Part shown: one piece after another, positions 43,253-52,507 of the stretch | Numbering within the stretch: the stretch's first letter is position 1 | Layout of the letters: every line of letters starts with the position of its first letter | Source of the DNA: Spirosoma sp. SC4-14 | GTDB lineage: Bacteria > Bacteroidota > Bacteroidia > Cytophagales > Spirosomataceae | Reading direction: 5' to 3' | DNA length: 64,000 bases | Assembly: GCF_037201965.1 (NCBI RefSeq) | Contig: NZ_CP147518.1 | Location: 7,309,001 to 7,373,000, forward strand | Translations under genes and position numbers: made by a program | The notes under the pieces: model-generated | The model's database searches: none | Told to the model about the DNA's origin: nothing | The model's input: the letters and a program-made list of their open reading frames with translations, nothing else

Positions 43253-44686
43253 ATGAACCGCCGTCATTTTATCCAGCAATCAACAGCCGCCAGTGCGGGC
43301 CTGTTATTAACCAATCAATCCGTCTGGCCTTCTCCGACAGTCGATTTCCCTACGGTTCGCACACCGGTCAGTCAGCGAAATTTTAGCAGCCCGGCCGTCG
43401 ATCAGACAATCGAACGGATGCACAAAATCAGTAAAGACCCCGAACTGGCCTGGCTGTTCGAAAATTGCTTTCCTAATACGCTGGATACCACCGTTCAGTT
43501 TAGTACTGCGAATGGGAAACCCGATACGTTTGTGATAACGGGCGACATCGATGCCATGTGGCTCCGCGACAGTACGGCTCAGGTTTGGCCTTATCTGCCA
43601 CTGATTAAACAGGATCAGCAATTGCGGCAGCTTATTGAAGGCGTTATTCGTCGGCAAACCCGCTGTATTCTTCTCGATCCATATGCCAATGCCTTCTATG
43701 CCGATGCTACCAAAGAAGGGGAATGGAAAAAAGATCTGACGGCCATGAAACCCGGTCTCCACGAACGGAAATGGGAGCTGGATTCACTCTGTTATCCAAT
43801 CCGACTGGCCTATCATTATTGGAAAACCACGGGCAACAGTAGCCCCTTTGATACAGACTGGTTGCAGTCCATGCAACTGGCGCTGAAAACCTGCCGGGAA
43901 CAGCAGCGGAAAAACAACCGGGGGCCATACCGCTTCGGCCGGGAAACGAGCTGGTCGACCGATACTGTTCCGGGCGATGGCTACGGCAATCCAACGCGCC
44001 CCATTGGGCTGATCAACAGCATTTTTCGTCCGTCCGACGATGCTACTGTATTTCCTTTTTATGTTCCTTCAAACTGGTTTGCCGTTGTGTCGTTCCGGCA
44101 ACTGGCTACGATGGTAAAGCAGTTTTACCCGAAAGAAGCCGGTTTTGCCAGCGATTGTCAGGCATTAGCCAGCGAGGTCGAAAACGCTTTGAAGCGGTAT
44201 GCCGTTTACACGCATCCTAAACATGGAAAAATGTATGCTATGGAAGTGGATGGGTATGGCAACCATTTGCTTCAGGACGACGCTAATGTACCAAATTTGC
44301 TGGCTCTGCCCTATTTAGGAGCCTGTGCTCCAACCGATCCGATTTACCGAAATACCCGGTCGTTTGTGTTAAGTGCCGATAATCCTTATTTCTTCAAAGG
44401 AAAAGCGGCCGAAGGCGTTGGCAGCCCGCACACGCTGGTGAACAACATCTGGCCTATGAGCCTCATCATGCGGGCACTGACGTCTACCAACGATCAGGAG
44501 ATTCTGGCACAGCTTCGTTATCTCAAAAAAATTCACGCCAATACGGGCTTTATGCACGAATCGTTCGATAAGGACGATCCGGCTAAATTTACCCGCAAGT
44601 GGTTTGCCTGGGCCAATACGCTCTTTGGTGAATTGATGCTAAAACTTGCTACCGAGCGGCCGCATTTATTGAGTAAAGAAGTATAG
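43253..44686 (+). CDS. Glycoside hydrolase family 125 (exo-alpha-1,6-mannosidase)
   Basis: A 477-residue enzyme with a Tat-like signal peptide (NRRHFIQQSTAASAGLLLT). It has the GH125 (former DUF1237) marks: GDIDAMWLRDSTAQVWPYL, RWELDSLCYPIRLAYHYWK-like segment, FRPSDDATVFPFYVPSNWF, and SPHTLVNNIWPMSLIMRAL. Family members remove alpha-1,6-linked mannose from glycans by inversion. A hairpin terminator follows. No polysaccharide utilisation SusC/SusD pair is adjacent. Confidence 0.88.
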   Translation: MNRRHFIQQSTAASAGLLLTNQSVWPSPTVDFPTVRTPVSQRNFSSPAVDQTIERMHKISKDPELAWLFENCFPNTLDTTVQFSTANGKPDTFVITGDIDAMWLRDSTAQVWPYLPLIKQDQQLRQLIEGVIRRQTRCILLDPYANAFYADATKEGEWKKDLTAMKPGLHERKWELDSLCYPIRLAYHYWKTTGNSSPFDTDWLQSMQLALKTCREQQRKNNRGPYRFGRETSWSTDTVPGDGYGNPTRPIGLINSIFRPSDDATVFPFYVPSNWFAVVSFRQLATMVKQFYPKEAGFASDCQALASEVENALKRYAVYTHPKHGKMYAMEVDGYGNHLLQDDANVPNLLALPYLGACAPTDPIYRNTRSFVLSADNPYFFKGKAAEGVGSPHTLVNNIWPMSLIMRALTSTNDQEILAQLRYLKKIHANTGFMHESFDKDDPAKFTRKWFAWANTLFGELMLKLATERPHLLSKEV

Positions 44687-44703
44687 CCTCATCGGCTCTG
44701 TCG

Positions 44704-44746
44704 GGTTTATACTAAACTGGATTTGAAGCTATGTTTGGTATAAACC
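44704..44746 (+). terminator. Terminator after the GH125 gene
   Basis: Arms GGTTTATACTAAAC (44704-44717) and GTTTGGTATAAACC (44733-44746) pair over 14 bp with one G-U wobble. It lies 17 nt past the stop. Confidence 0.55.
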
Positions 44747-44803
44747 TATTGTGTCATATACTAACCAATTGTTATTTTTATCTCATTAACCAATAACCCT
44801 AAA

Positions 44804-45331
44804 ATGAACCGTTTCCTCAATGGCTGCTTATTGATGGCAGCAGTCCATTCGCCCTTGTTTGCCCAGCAGGCTTATGATCTCCAGGCAGGCAAACCGGCTC
44901 AACTCAATGGTGTCGACTATGGCTATGAAATCAACAATGAGCGCAAGGTCGAAATAAGTGGTGAGCCGTTTATGCGCTACGAACTAACCATCTACGTTAC
45001 CAACAAGAGTAACTGTACAAAGATCTTTTTTCCTAAACAGACGCTTTTCGGTCAGGAAAACCTGAATGAGCTAGCCGCTTTCGACTGTCTGAATGCCAAC
45101 GGAAAGCGCCTGACCTCGAAAGGGGGCAAGGTTATGGCCAAACCCTTTATGGTGCCCTATCAGCAGAAAATTAAAAATTCGGAAGGAAAAGAAGTTATCA
45201 CCACTACGCAGATTCAGGCCGGTCATATGCTCCGCAACGGCGAAACCGTAAGCAATACATTTATTGCTATTGTACCTGATGGCGAGCGGCCAAACTTAAA
45301 AGTACGGATTCGGGAAATACCTGATTTATAA
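44804..45331 (+). CDS. Exported protein of unknown function
   Basis: A 175-residue protein with a signal peptide ending near LFAQ. The mature part is beta-rich with YDLQAGKPAQLNGVDYGYEI, a short C-x17-C pair (NKSNCTKIFF and FDCLNAN) that could form a disulfide, and VSNTFIAIVPDGERPN. I do not recognise the family. A bidirectional terminator separates it from the convergent next gene. Confidence 0.6.
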   Translation: MNRFLNGCLLMAAVHSPLFAQQAYDLQAGKPAQLNGVDYGYEINNERKVEISGEPFMRYELTIYVTNKSNCTKIFFPKQTLFGQENLNELAAFDCLNANGKRLTSKGGKVMAKPFMVPYQQKIKNSEGKEVITTTQIQAGHMLRNGETVSNTFIAIVPDGERPNLKVRIREIPDL

Positions 45332-45337
45332 GCTTTT

Positions 45338-45374
45338 CTCCGCCGATCGTAAGACCGGAATACGACCGGCGGAG
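45338..45374. terminator. Bidirectional terminator
   Basis: Arms CTCCGCCGATCGTA (45338-45351) and TACGACCGGCGGAG (45361-45374) pair over 14 positions with one mismatch, followed by a T-run at 45376-45381. It serves the two convergent small genes. Confidence 0.75.
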
Positions 45375-45381
45375 ATTTTTT

Positions 45382-45783
45382 CTAGTTGGCCCGGCTTGCC
45401 TGCCACATTCCGCTGGCCTGCCCTGCATTGGTCTGCCAGGTTCCTTTTAAGTCACTATCGGCAAATTTGCCCGTAAAACTGACCTGTCCTCCATCGGAGG
45501 GGTTTTCATAGGTAGCGGTCAATTGCCCTTTCTCCCACACGGCAGTTTTCAGATCGATTGGATAGCGGCTACCATCGTCGGTTACCATAATGACCTGCCC
45601 GGTTAGTTTACCACTACTGTCCTGATTGAGGACCATCTCAAACTTGCCGGACGAGTCGCCATCAAATGAACCGGACCATTTGCCCGCTACGGTCGTATTA
45701 TCTGTTGGTGTCGTTTGCGCCGAAGCAACTGGACTTACAACGGCAATCATCAATAAGATCGCCAGTAGAACTTTCATAAACAT
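45382..45783 (-). CDS. Exported protein, lipocalin-like beta-rich, unknown function
   Basis: A 133-residue protein with a signal peptide (MKVLLAILLMIAV, ending SAQ). The mature part repeats a beta pattern: VAGKWSGSFDGDSSGKFEMVL, LTGQVIMVTDDGS and LKGTWQTNAGQASGMW. The pattern resembles small Bacteroidota proteins of the same length with alternating W/G beta strands; no named family is certain. ATG codons at 45783 and 45777 are both possible starts. Confidence 0.6.
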   Translation of the reverse strand: MFMKVLLAILLMIAVVSPVASAQTTPTDNTTVAGKWSGSFDGDSSGKFEMVLNQDSSGKLTGQVIMVTDDGSRYPIDLKTAVWEKGQLTATYENPSDGGQVSFTGKFADSDLKGTWQTNAGQASGMWQASRAN

Positions 45784-45866
45784 AGTGAAAAGGATTTAGG
45801 GGTTTGTTTTCAATGAGTAAGAGACATATTCTCATAAAAGCGTTGCCTGACTGCCTATCATAAAAT

Positions 45867-47117
45867 TCAACGTACTATGACGGTGTCGCTTCTGCTGATG
45901 TGCAAATCAGTAGCTAACTGCCGGGCCACCTGCCTATATGCATCGCCATTGGGGTGCATACCATCGTATGCAGTTTTCCAGGTCAGCAACGCCGAGTAGT
46001 CGATTATGTTCAGATTAGCCTCTTTAATTAATTGCTTTAGCTCAGGGTCCATAGGATACATTGGAAACACAACCACGTAGAAATTATCGTTACCGAACTG
46101 GTTGCGGTAAAGCTCCTTTGCTTTTCTGACGATGTTAACAAATTGCTGATAGTGCTGGGTAGTGTAGTGTTTGGGGAAGTTTATCTTAAAAAGTTTAACC
46201 ACATTGCTCTTATACATCCACCGAATCAATTTCATCCGGGTTGGGTGCTTTTGGCCATACGCTCCATCAACAACCAGCGTTTGAGGATTTACGTGGGGCA
46301 GATAGCCGTCGGCATTATTGGCCCACACAGTACTGGGTGTTGCGCGGGCCAGATGATCGTCAATATACGTATAAAACGCAATTCCTTCTTTTTCGGATAT
46401 CTGGTTTCGAAGGTTTGTGCTTTGCAGAATGGCCAGCATCTGTGTTGGCGAATGGCCCGATACACCATAATTGTAGGGATGATAGCCCGTTTGTTGACCA
46501 AAAAAGTAAGGTATCGTGCTCGAATCACTCACCGACTCCCCATACGTAAACGAGCATCCCATAAACAGAGCATACTTGCCAACAGCGTGCTGATTAGTAA
46601 ATGGAGTAATACGCCGGGATAAACTATCGACATGATACGTCACTACATTTTTCTGATGAATCGGAGCATCCTTGCCTGCATATTCGATTTCATACTGCCC
46701 CGGAGCCGGTCGGCTCATGCCTAAGCTATCGTAATGAATAAGCGAGCCATTCGTTTGCTTACTCGAACCGGGACCGTTCTTTGCAAAACCAGGTTTTATG
46801 GCCGACGCCCGAGGCCCTTCTTTCCAGCGCAGAACAAGCGCGCACACGCCTTCGAGCAGAAGCCAGGTGATAAGAAAGCTCATTATGGATAGAATGACTC
46901 CTTTAACCCAGGCTTTACCATATAAAAGGCAAACACAAACCACCGCTACACTAGCCAACCAGATGGCGGCATTGGTCAGCAAGTCGCTCGTAGAGGAATC
47001 CGACAAATCGAGGGGAATCGCCCAAATCATTCGGGCGTAGAAAAAAACGATAATGCTCACTAAAAGCAGCGCTGCACTCCAGGCCAGAAACCGTTGAAGT
47101 TGGGAAATAGGCTTCAT
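45867..47117 (-). CDS. Membrane-anchored SGNH hydrolase-like protein
   Basis: A 416-residue protein with three N-terminal hydrophobic segments (residues ~11-32, 48-66 and 72-95) and a C-terminal SGNH domain. The hydrolase blocks are visible: ALFMGCSFTYGES with the nucleophile serine (block I), YGVSGHSPTQ with the block II glycine and a following NxxD-type region, and DGMHPNGDAYRQVA with the Asp-x-x-His dyad (block V). It probably acts outside the cytoplasm on an acyl or acetyl group. The exact substrate is unknown; GDSL/SGNH membrane proteins often modify surface glycans. Confidence 0.72.
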   Translation of the reverse strand: MKPISQLQRFLAWSAALLLVSIIVFFYARMIWAIPLDLSDSSTSDLLTNAAIWLASVAVVCVCLLYGKAWVKGVILSIMSFLITWLLLEGVCALVLRWKEGPRASAIKPGFAKNGPGSSKQTNGSLIHYDSLGMSRPAPGQYEIEYAGKDAPIHQKNVVTYHVDSLSRRITPFTNQHAVGKYALFMGCSFTYGESVSDSSTIPYFFGQQTGYHPYNYGVSGHSPTQMLAILQSTNLRNQISEKEGIAFYTYIDDHLARATPSTVWANNADGYLPHVNPQTLVVDGAYGQKHPTRMKLIRWMYKSNVVKLFKINFPKHYTTQHYQQFVNIVRKAKELYRNQFGNDNFYVVVFPMYPMDPELKQLIKEANLNIIDYSALLTWKTAYDGMHPNGDAYRQVARQLATDLHISRSDTVIVR

Positions 47118-47310
47118 TAACGTATCAACAAATAGAAGCTATTGAACTGGTTGTCTTTCGATAACGTAAAGACAAAGCACATCGATATGTATAACTAATT
47201 ACCCTATTTGCTGATTTAGCGCAAAATAAATCTAATTTTTTAATAGCATCTTGACAATGAGTTCAATTGAAGAATGGTACCTTTTTATAGAATCTTCGAC
47301 AGACAGTCTC

Positions 47311-48243
47311 TCAGGCAAGTGAAATCTGTGCCTTTGTGGCCTGGCTGATCACATACTGGCGGGCTTCGTCGTATTCTTCGGCCGTACGCAGATGTTCCAG
47401 CAGAAACGGCACTTCCTGCGGTAGCGACGTTACATTTTGCAGATAAGCCCTGTAGTCCAATGAACCATGGCCCGGCATGGTTTCGGCAAAGTGCACATCT
47501 TTTCCATACACGTCTTTGGCATGAACGCCTACAATCCAGCGCCCTAACAATCGGAAGGTTTCGTTAATCAGAGCCGCATTGTTGTAGAAACGCTGTGGCG
47601 TATTAATGATATTGGCAATGTCGATATGAGCCCCAAATGCGGGTCGATCAATGGCTTTAATAAATTTCAGGTAGGATTCCGGACCGTCGGGCAGGCTCCA
47701 TCCCATCATTTCCAGTGCGAATTTGGCCTTCTTCGGCTTCACGGCGTCGATTACCTTCCGGCAGTTTTCGACCGTAGCGTCAAAATAATCCTTCGACAGA
47801 TTGCGGGCATCGGGGCCGTCCCATTGGTTAGGATTATAGGAACCCGCAATAGTTACGCAGCTTAATGCGCCAATGGCGTCGGCAAGCGCCAGCCGTTCCG
47901 TTACGTAGTCCAGATTTTTACGACGTTTTCCGGCATCGGCATCCAGCATATTCACCCAGGCTCCTACTTCGGCAATAAGCACATTTTGCGCTGCAAACGC
48001 TTTCCGTATTGCTTTAATACGCACAACATCGTTTAGCCCAACTTTCGGTACATAGGCAGCACTATATTGCAACCGTCGGTGTTCGCGAGCCAGCTCGTCT
48101 GGATCATCGCTTTTGAGAAAAATTGGTCCACCCAGGCGAAGCGGATTCGGTGCTGGCCTGGCAACAGCAAATGCCGGAAACGCGAGACCGCCAGTCAAAA
48201 CGGCGGATGACTGCAAAAAACGACGACGTGTAAGCGATTTCAT
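47311..48243 (-). CDS. Sugar phosphate isomerase/epimerase-like protein, exported
   Basis: A 310-residue xylose-isomerase-like TIM barrel with a Tat-type signal peptide (RRRFLQSSAVLTGGLAF). Metal-site candidates are FALEMMGWSL, AFGAHIDIANIIN, GVHAKDVYGKD and MPGHGSLDYRAYL with the usual glutamate, aspartate and histidines. In Bacteroidota such exported barrels often sit with Gfo/Idh/MocA oxidoreductases in sugar breakdown; one is encoded at 50940. The reaction is not established. Confidence 0.82.
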   Translation of the reverse strand: MKSLTRRRFLQSSAVLTGGLAFPAFAVARPAPNPLRLGGPIFLKSDDPDELAREHRRLQYSAAYVPKVGLNDVVRIKAIRKAFAAQNVLIAEVGAWVNMLDADAGKRRKNLDYVTERLALADAIGALSCVTIAGSYNPNQWDGPDARNLSKDYFDATVENCRKVIDAVKPKKAKFALEMMGWSLPDGPESYLKFIKAIDRPAFGAHIDIANIINTPQRFYNNAALINETFRLLGRWIVGVHAKDVYGKDVHFAETMPGHGSLDYRAYLQNVTSLPQEVPFLLEHLRTAEEYDEARQYVISQATKAQISLA

Positions 48244-48307
48244 GGGCTAATCAGGCAAAACAACACCGAAGAAAGAATACAATAGCCTGGCTTTTACTCA
48301 AACAGAC

Positions 48308-49060
48308 TCATTCCATTCCTACTTTCAATATCCGGCCAACCTCTTTGTGGTAAAGCCTGCCGATTGGGAGCTCCTGCCCGGCTATATCGACGTAGCTGGG
48401 CGTATAGGCTGCTATTTTATCGATAGCGACAATAAATGAGCGGTGAATTCGCAGGAAATTCGATTCGGGCAACATCTCTTCCAGCGAGCTGATACTTTGC
48501 TTTACAACCAATGGCCGAGCCGATGTAGTTATGATTTTAACATAATCCTTCAGGCTTTCGACGTAGAGAATATCGTGTATGAATACCTTCACCATTTTGC
48601 GATCGACCCGGAAATAGAGAAACGAGTTCGTAGGTGCCAGTTCGGGCTGCTTTTCAACTACCGAAACACGACCCATGTCGGGCTGGCTAGTTCTGAGTGC
48701 TGGTAATTCGGTTTTCATCACCTTGGCCACCGCCCGCAGAAACCGCTCAAACGGAATTGGTTTCAGCAAATAATCGACAATATCGAGTTCATAGCCTTCC
48801 AGTGCATAATCGACATAGGCCGTCGTAAAAATAATTTTGGGTGGCTGCCGTAAGCTACGGACAAAATCGGTACCGAGCAGTTTAGGCATTTTAATGTCGA
48901 GAAACAGTAAATCAACCGCCGTCGACTGCAATATGCCAAAGGCCTGAATGGCATTATAACATTTTCCGACCACCTCTAATCCGTCGACCATTTCGACATA
49001 CGACTCAATAATTTCCAGAGCGGGTGGTTCATCATCAACCAGCAAACAACGGATTGGCAT
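48308..49060 (-). CDS. LytTR-type response regulator
   Basis: A 250-residue response regulator. The receiver domain (first ~120 residues) has CLLVDDEPPALEII, the phosphoacceptor aspartate in DLLFLDIKMPKLLG and the lysine in YLLKPIPF; the LytTR domain begins near LYFRVDRKMVKVF and includes ILYVESLKDYVKI and FLRIHRSFIVA. The ATG at 49060 lies 4 nt past the sensor kinase stop; a TTG 15 nt earlier is less likely. This is the second LytTR pair in the window. Confidence 0.9.
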   Translation of the reverse strand: MPIRCLLVDDEPPALEIIESYVEMVDGLEVVGKCYNAIQAFGILQSTAVDLLFLDIKMPKLLGTDFVRSLRQPPKIIFTTAYVDYALEGYELDIVDYLLKPIPFERFLRAVAKVMKTELPALRTSQPDMGRVSVVEKQPELAPTNSFLYFRVDRKMVKVFIHDILYVESLKDYVKIITTSARPLVVKQSISSLEEMLPESNFLRIHRSFIVAIDKIAAYTPSYVDIAGQELPIGRLYHKEVGRILKVGME

Positions 49061-49064
49061 AACG

Positions 49065-50228
49065 TTAATGAACAACTTCTACAACGTGAGAAATCGGCGG
49101 CAATGGTTCAGCAACAACTGGCGACAAGTCCAGCGTTAAGGCAACCATAAAGGTTTCTTCCTCGGCTACAATGCGCAGATCATGGCGGTTCGGATAAAGC
49201 AGTTGCAACCGTTTCTGCACATTCTGTAAGCCAATGCCCCCCACATGAGCCTCATTGTGGGGCGTTGCTTCCCGGCTGTTGATCACTTTAAATTTTAGCG
49301 TATTTCCCTGCACCTGCAGATCCACATGCATCCAGGCCTGCTCCAGTTGTTCGCTGGTACCATGTTTAAACGCATTTTCGAGAAACGGAACCAGGAGCAG
49401 GGGTGCAATTTGCTTTTGCTCATACTGGCCCGATATATCGACCGACATATCCAGCCGATCGCCATAGCGCAATTGCTCCAGTCCAATGTAGCTGCGCATA
49501 AAGGCAAGCTCTTTTTGCAGAGGCACTTCTAATGTATTACACTCGTAGAGCATATATCGTAGCAAATCCGACAATTTCAGTACTACCGCTGGCGAACGAT
49601 CCGACTTATTGAGCGTAAGCGAATATAAATTGTTTAATGTATTGAACAGAAAATGCGGATGTACCTGCGATTTCAGCAATTGCAATTCGGCCTGCAATTT
49701 TTCGCGGTCAATCTGTTGATAGGCCTGCTGCTTCAGATACCAGATCTTCACCAGTTTAATGGCAGCCGCAAAACCGCCAATTGTGGTTGCTCCGCGCATA
49801 CCGGCCATCATAGCAAAGAAGAATGTATTCCCCGACTGGCGGTTATTTAGAATTAACCGTACGGGGTAAACAATATATTGGGCCAGCAGTGCCGAAATAA
49901 ATGAGGTAGCTACAACCAGAAGGACAATATTGACAAATGCCCAGCCATACTGACTCGTCAACAGGAAACGGGGAATAAGCCAATAAAGAATGCAGTAGGT
50001 CAGAAACATATGGGCAGGCATGAACAGAATGGCGTCGACACCCGCCACCAAAAAGCCTTTCAGCAAGGCAATAGGCCAGCTAACTCCCTGATGAATCAGG
50101 TAATTGGCCGGTAAAAACCCATATGTCAGCATAAAAAATAGTGCCCACACAGCCCAGAACAAGCCATGCCGGGCCAGTCGCACACGAGGTCGGTCGGAGA
50201 AGACAAATTCGTTGGTCAAAGGTTGCAT
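49065..50228 (-). CDS. LytS-type sensor histidine kinase
   Basis: A 387-residue kinase with four hydrophobic segments in the first ~170 residues and a linker coiled coil (REKLQAELQLLKSQ). The H-box reads QVHPHFLFNTLNNLYSL and the ATP domain has LLVPFLENAFKHG and GGIGLQNVQKRLQLL. It is paired with the LytTR gene, from which it is separated by only a few bases. The regulated gene may be the divergent small secreted protein at 50468, which is inference from position. Confidence 0.88.
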   Translation of the reverse strand: MQPLTNEFVFSDRPRVRLARHGLFWAVWALFFMLTYGFLPANYLIHQGVSWPIALLKGFLVAGVDAILFMPAHMFLTYCILYWLIPRFLLTSQYGWAFVNIVLLVVATSFISALLAQYIVYPVRLILNNRQSGNTFFFAMMAGMRGATTIGGFAAAIKLVKIWYLKQQAYQQIDREKLQAELQLLKSQVHPHFLFNTLNNLYSLTLNKSDRSPAVVLKLSDLLRYMLYECNTLEVPLQKELAFMRSYIGLEQLRYGDRLDMSVDISGQYEQKQIAPLLLVPFLENAFKHGTSEQLEQAWMHVDLQVQGNTLKFKVINSREATPHNEAHVGGIGLQNVQKRLQLLYPNRHDLRIVAEEETFMVALTLDLSPVVAEPLPPISHVVEVVH

Positions 50229-50467
50229 ACATCAGCCCGTTACGTACCCGAAGTTAGACAAACGGAACGAGTTCACCTACTAGCAGCACCAATTGTCGAC
50301 AGACAACTGTCTAGTGTCGCCAAACGACATAAAATCCACTAAAATACTACTGATAGACAATCAGTTGATGTTTGGTAGTGAATTGGCGTCATCGGGCGAA
50401 AAGCCGAGCGGCCTATTTTTTAGCCCATTACTTTTGGCTCAACGTCAACCAAAAATACAACAACACT

Positions 50468-50812
50468 ATGAACACTATAACATCATTCTGCACTGCCATT
50501 GCCACTGTTTTAGTTGCCACAGCTTCGCTGGCTACGGCTCAATCTCAACAAGTCAGAGAATCAATGGTACCCCGCGAAGGCTTCTGGGTAGTTGAGAGCC
50601 AGCCTAAAAGTCGCGAGTGTACTGTTCGCTTCTACACCAACGACCAGGAACTGATTTATGAAGAAACCCTAAATCAAAAACTGAACATTGCCCGCCAACA
50701 AACAAAACGTCGGCTAAACATTGCCCTTGAGCAAGCTATGTTCGTCTGGAATGCCACGCATCAGGTTCCAACCGACCGCCAGTGGGTTTCTATTCGCTTC
50801 GAAAAAAAGTAA
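50468..50812 (+). CDS. Exported small protein of unknown function
   Basis: A 114-residue protein with a signal peptide (MNTITSFCTAIATVLVA, cleaved near TAQS). The mature part holds FWVVESQPKSRECTVRFY, an LNQKLNIARQQTKRRLN amphipathic helix and a terminal VSIRFEKK. I do not recognise the family. The ATG at 50468 is chosen because it begins the signal peptide. A rho-independent terminator follows. It is divergent from the LytS gene. Confidence 0.55.
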   Translation: MNTITSFCTAIATVLVATASLATAQSQQVRESMVPREGFWVVESQPKSRECTVRFYTNDQELIYEETLNQKLNIARQQTKRRLNIALEQAMFVWNATHQVPTDRQWVSIRFEKK

Positions 50813-50830
50813 CGTAACCCTGTCTCTAAA

Positions 50831-50860
50831 ATGGCCTGTGCAACCCACTGCACAAGCCAT
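50831..50860 (+). terminator. Intrinsic terminator with T-run
   Basis: ATGGCCTGTGCA pairs with TGCACAAGCCAT over 12 bp with one mismatch and a 6-nt loop; a T-run follows immediately (50861-50866). A textbook terminator for the small secreted gene. Confidence 0.75.
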
Positions 50861-50939
50861 TTTTTTGGTGGATTATGCAGTGGGTATATCCCGTCGGAAG
50901 AGCGCTTTACAGCGTATACGCGTAAACCGCTCACTCATC

Positions 50940-52412
50940 ATGCAATCCAACCGACGTACATTCATAAAAAGCCTGTCGGCTGCTTCGGCACTCGTTGCCA
51001 CTCAGAGCATTGCCAGGCCATTCGGCGTAGCTCCCGCCTACATCCCGAATCTAAAAAAAATAAGCCCCAACGATAAGATCCGATTGGCAACGATTGGCAT
51101 GGGTATTCAGGGTAATTTCGACACGCGGGCGGCCCTGCGCAACCCGGATGTTGAACTGGTTGCTGTTGCAGATCTCTACGACGGTCGGCTCGAACACGCC
51201 AAGACCGCTTTCGGAAAAGACAGCGAATTGTTTGCTACCCGCGACTTTCGGGAAGTGCTGGCCCGGCCCGACATCGATGCGGTGCTGGTTGTTACGCCCG
51301 ACCACTGGCACGACCACATTACCATTGCGGCCCTGAAAGCCGGTAAGCACGTGTATTGCGAAAAGCCAATGGTACAGCACCTCAACGAAGGCAAAGCCGT
51401 GATCGACGCCTGGAAAAAATCAGGAAAAACCATGCAGGTGGGTAGCCAGCGTATTAGTAGTGCTGCTTTTCAGGAAGCCAAACGACTGGTAGCCGCTGGC
51501 GAAATTGGGGCCATCAACTACATCGAATCCAACAACGACCGTTTTAGTGCCATTGGTGCCTGGCAGTATTCGATTCCGCCCGATGCATCGACTCAAACCC
51601 TCGACTGGGATCGTTTTCTGGGCGACGCCCCCAAACACCCGTTTGATGCCAAGCGATTTTTCCGGTGGCGCAACTACAAAGACTACGGTACGGGTGTAGC
51701 TGGTGATTTGTTCATTCACCTGATCACGGGTGTTCATTACGTAACCAATACCCTCGGGCCAACGCGTATTTATTCGTCGGGAAACCTCTCCTACTGGAAA
51801 GATGGTCGCGATGTACCTGATGTTATGTCGTGTATTATGGATTATCCGAAAACCGACCAGCACGAAGCCTTCCAGATGGTGCTACGGGTAAATTTCGCCA
51901 ATGCGGGCAAGATCAACGATGTCACGCGCATTATTGGTAGCGAAGGACAGATCGAGTTTTCAGAAAACAACCTCATCATGACCAAAAAGAAACTGCCCAT
52001 TGCACCTGGTTATGGTGGTTATGATAGTTTCTTTACGTTCACGGAGCCTGTTCAGCAGGAATTTGTAAAACAGTACGACGCGCAGTATCCACCCGACACC
52101 CGTAAGGCCGAGCCCGTGAAAGAAATTAAATTTGAAGCGCCAAAAGGCGATGACGCTCATGCTAAGCACTTCGGCAATTTCTTCGACAACATACGTCAGG
52201 GAAGTCAGGGAACCATTGAAGACCCGGTGTTTGGTTTTCGGGCAGCCGCTCCCGTGTTAGCCTGCAACGAAAGCTATTTTGAGAAGAAAGTGGTCTATTG
52301 GGACCCTGTTACCATGACGCAGCAAAACCCGGCAGCAAAGGCCAAACCTAAGCCCAAAACTGTTTCTAAAAAAACGCTGGCAACGTCGAAAGAGACCGCT
52401 AAAAAATCGTAA
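50940..52412 (+). CDS. Gfo/Idh/MocA family oxidoreductase with Tat signal
   Basis: A 490-residue exported NAD(P)-dependent dehydrogenase. The signal peptide carries NRRTFIKSLSAASA. The Rossmann domain has IRLATIGMGIQGNFDTRAA, VAVADLYDGRLEHA, and the conserved VTPDHWHDHITIAALKAGKHVYCEKPM with the family EKP motif. The C-terminal domain binds the substrate. Exported members act on sugars or sugar acids, often with a TIM-barrel isomerase; one lies at 47311. The basic C-terminal tail (KAKPKPKTVSKK) is not part of the family fold. Confidence 0.88.
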   Translation: MQSNRRTFIKSLSAASALVATQSIARPFGVAPAYIPNLKKISPNDKIRLATIGMGIQGNFDTRAALRNPDVELVAVADLYDGRLEHAKTAFGKDSELFATRDFREVLARPDIDAVLVVTPDHWHDHITIAALKAGKHVYCEKPMVQHLNEGKAVIDAWKKSGKTMQVGSQRISSAAFQEAKRLVAAGEIGAINYIESNNDRFSAIGAWQYSIPPDASTQTLDWDRFLGDAPKHPFDAKRFFRWRNYKDYGTGVAGDLFIHLITGVHYVTNTLGPTRIYSSGNLSYWKDGRDVPDVMSCIMDYPKTDQHEAFQMVLRVNFANAGKINDVTRIIGSEGQIEFSENNLIMTKKKLPIAPGYGGYDSFFTFTEPVQQEFVKQYDAQYPPDTRKAEPVKEIKFEAPKGDDAHAKHFGNFFDNIRQGSQGTIEDPVFGFRAAAPVLACNESYFEKKVVYWDPVTMTQQNPAAKAKPKPKTVSKKTLATSKETAKKS

Positions 52413-52414
52413 CA

Positions 52415-52450
52415 GAATTACCCGGCAAACCTTTTGCTGCCGGGTAATTC
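52415..52450 (+). terminator. Terminator after the Gfo/Idh/MocA gene
   Basis: A perfect 13-bp inverted repeat (GAATTACCCGGCA / TGCCGGGTAATTC) with a 10-nt loop, 2 nt past the stop. Confidence 0.65.
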
Positions 52451-52507
52451 CGAAAACCCAAAAACTCCCCAGCAGTGTATATAAGCCAGAAGAACCTATT
52501 CTGGCTT

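Noticed and set aside
50290-50400. Possible LytTR binding sites (AGACAACTGTCT and nearby CAGTTGAT)
   Set aside because: The spacing and sequence do not clearly match the direct-repeat pattern of LytTR sites; too weak to claim.
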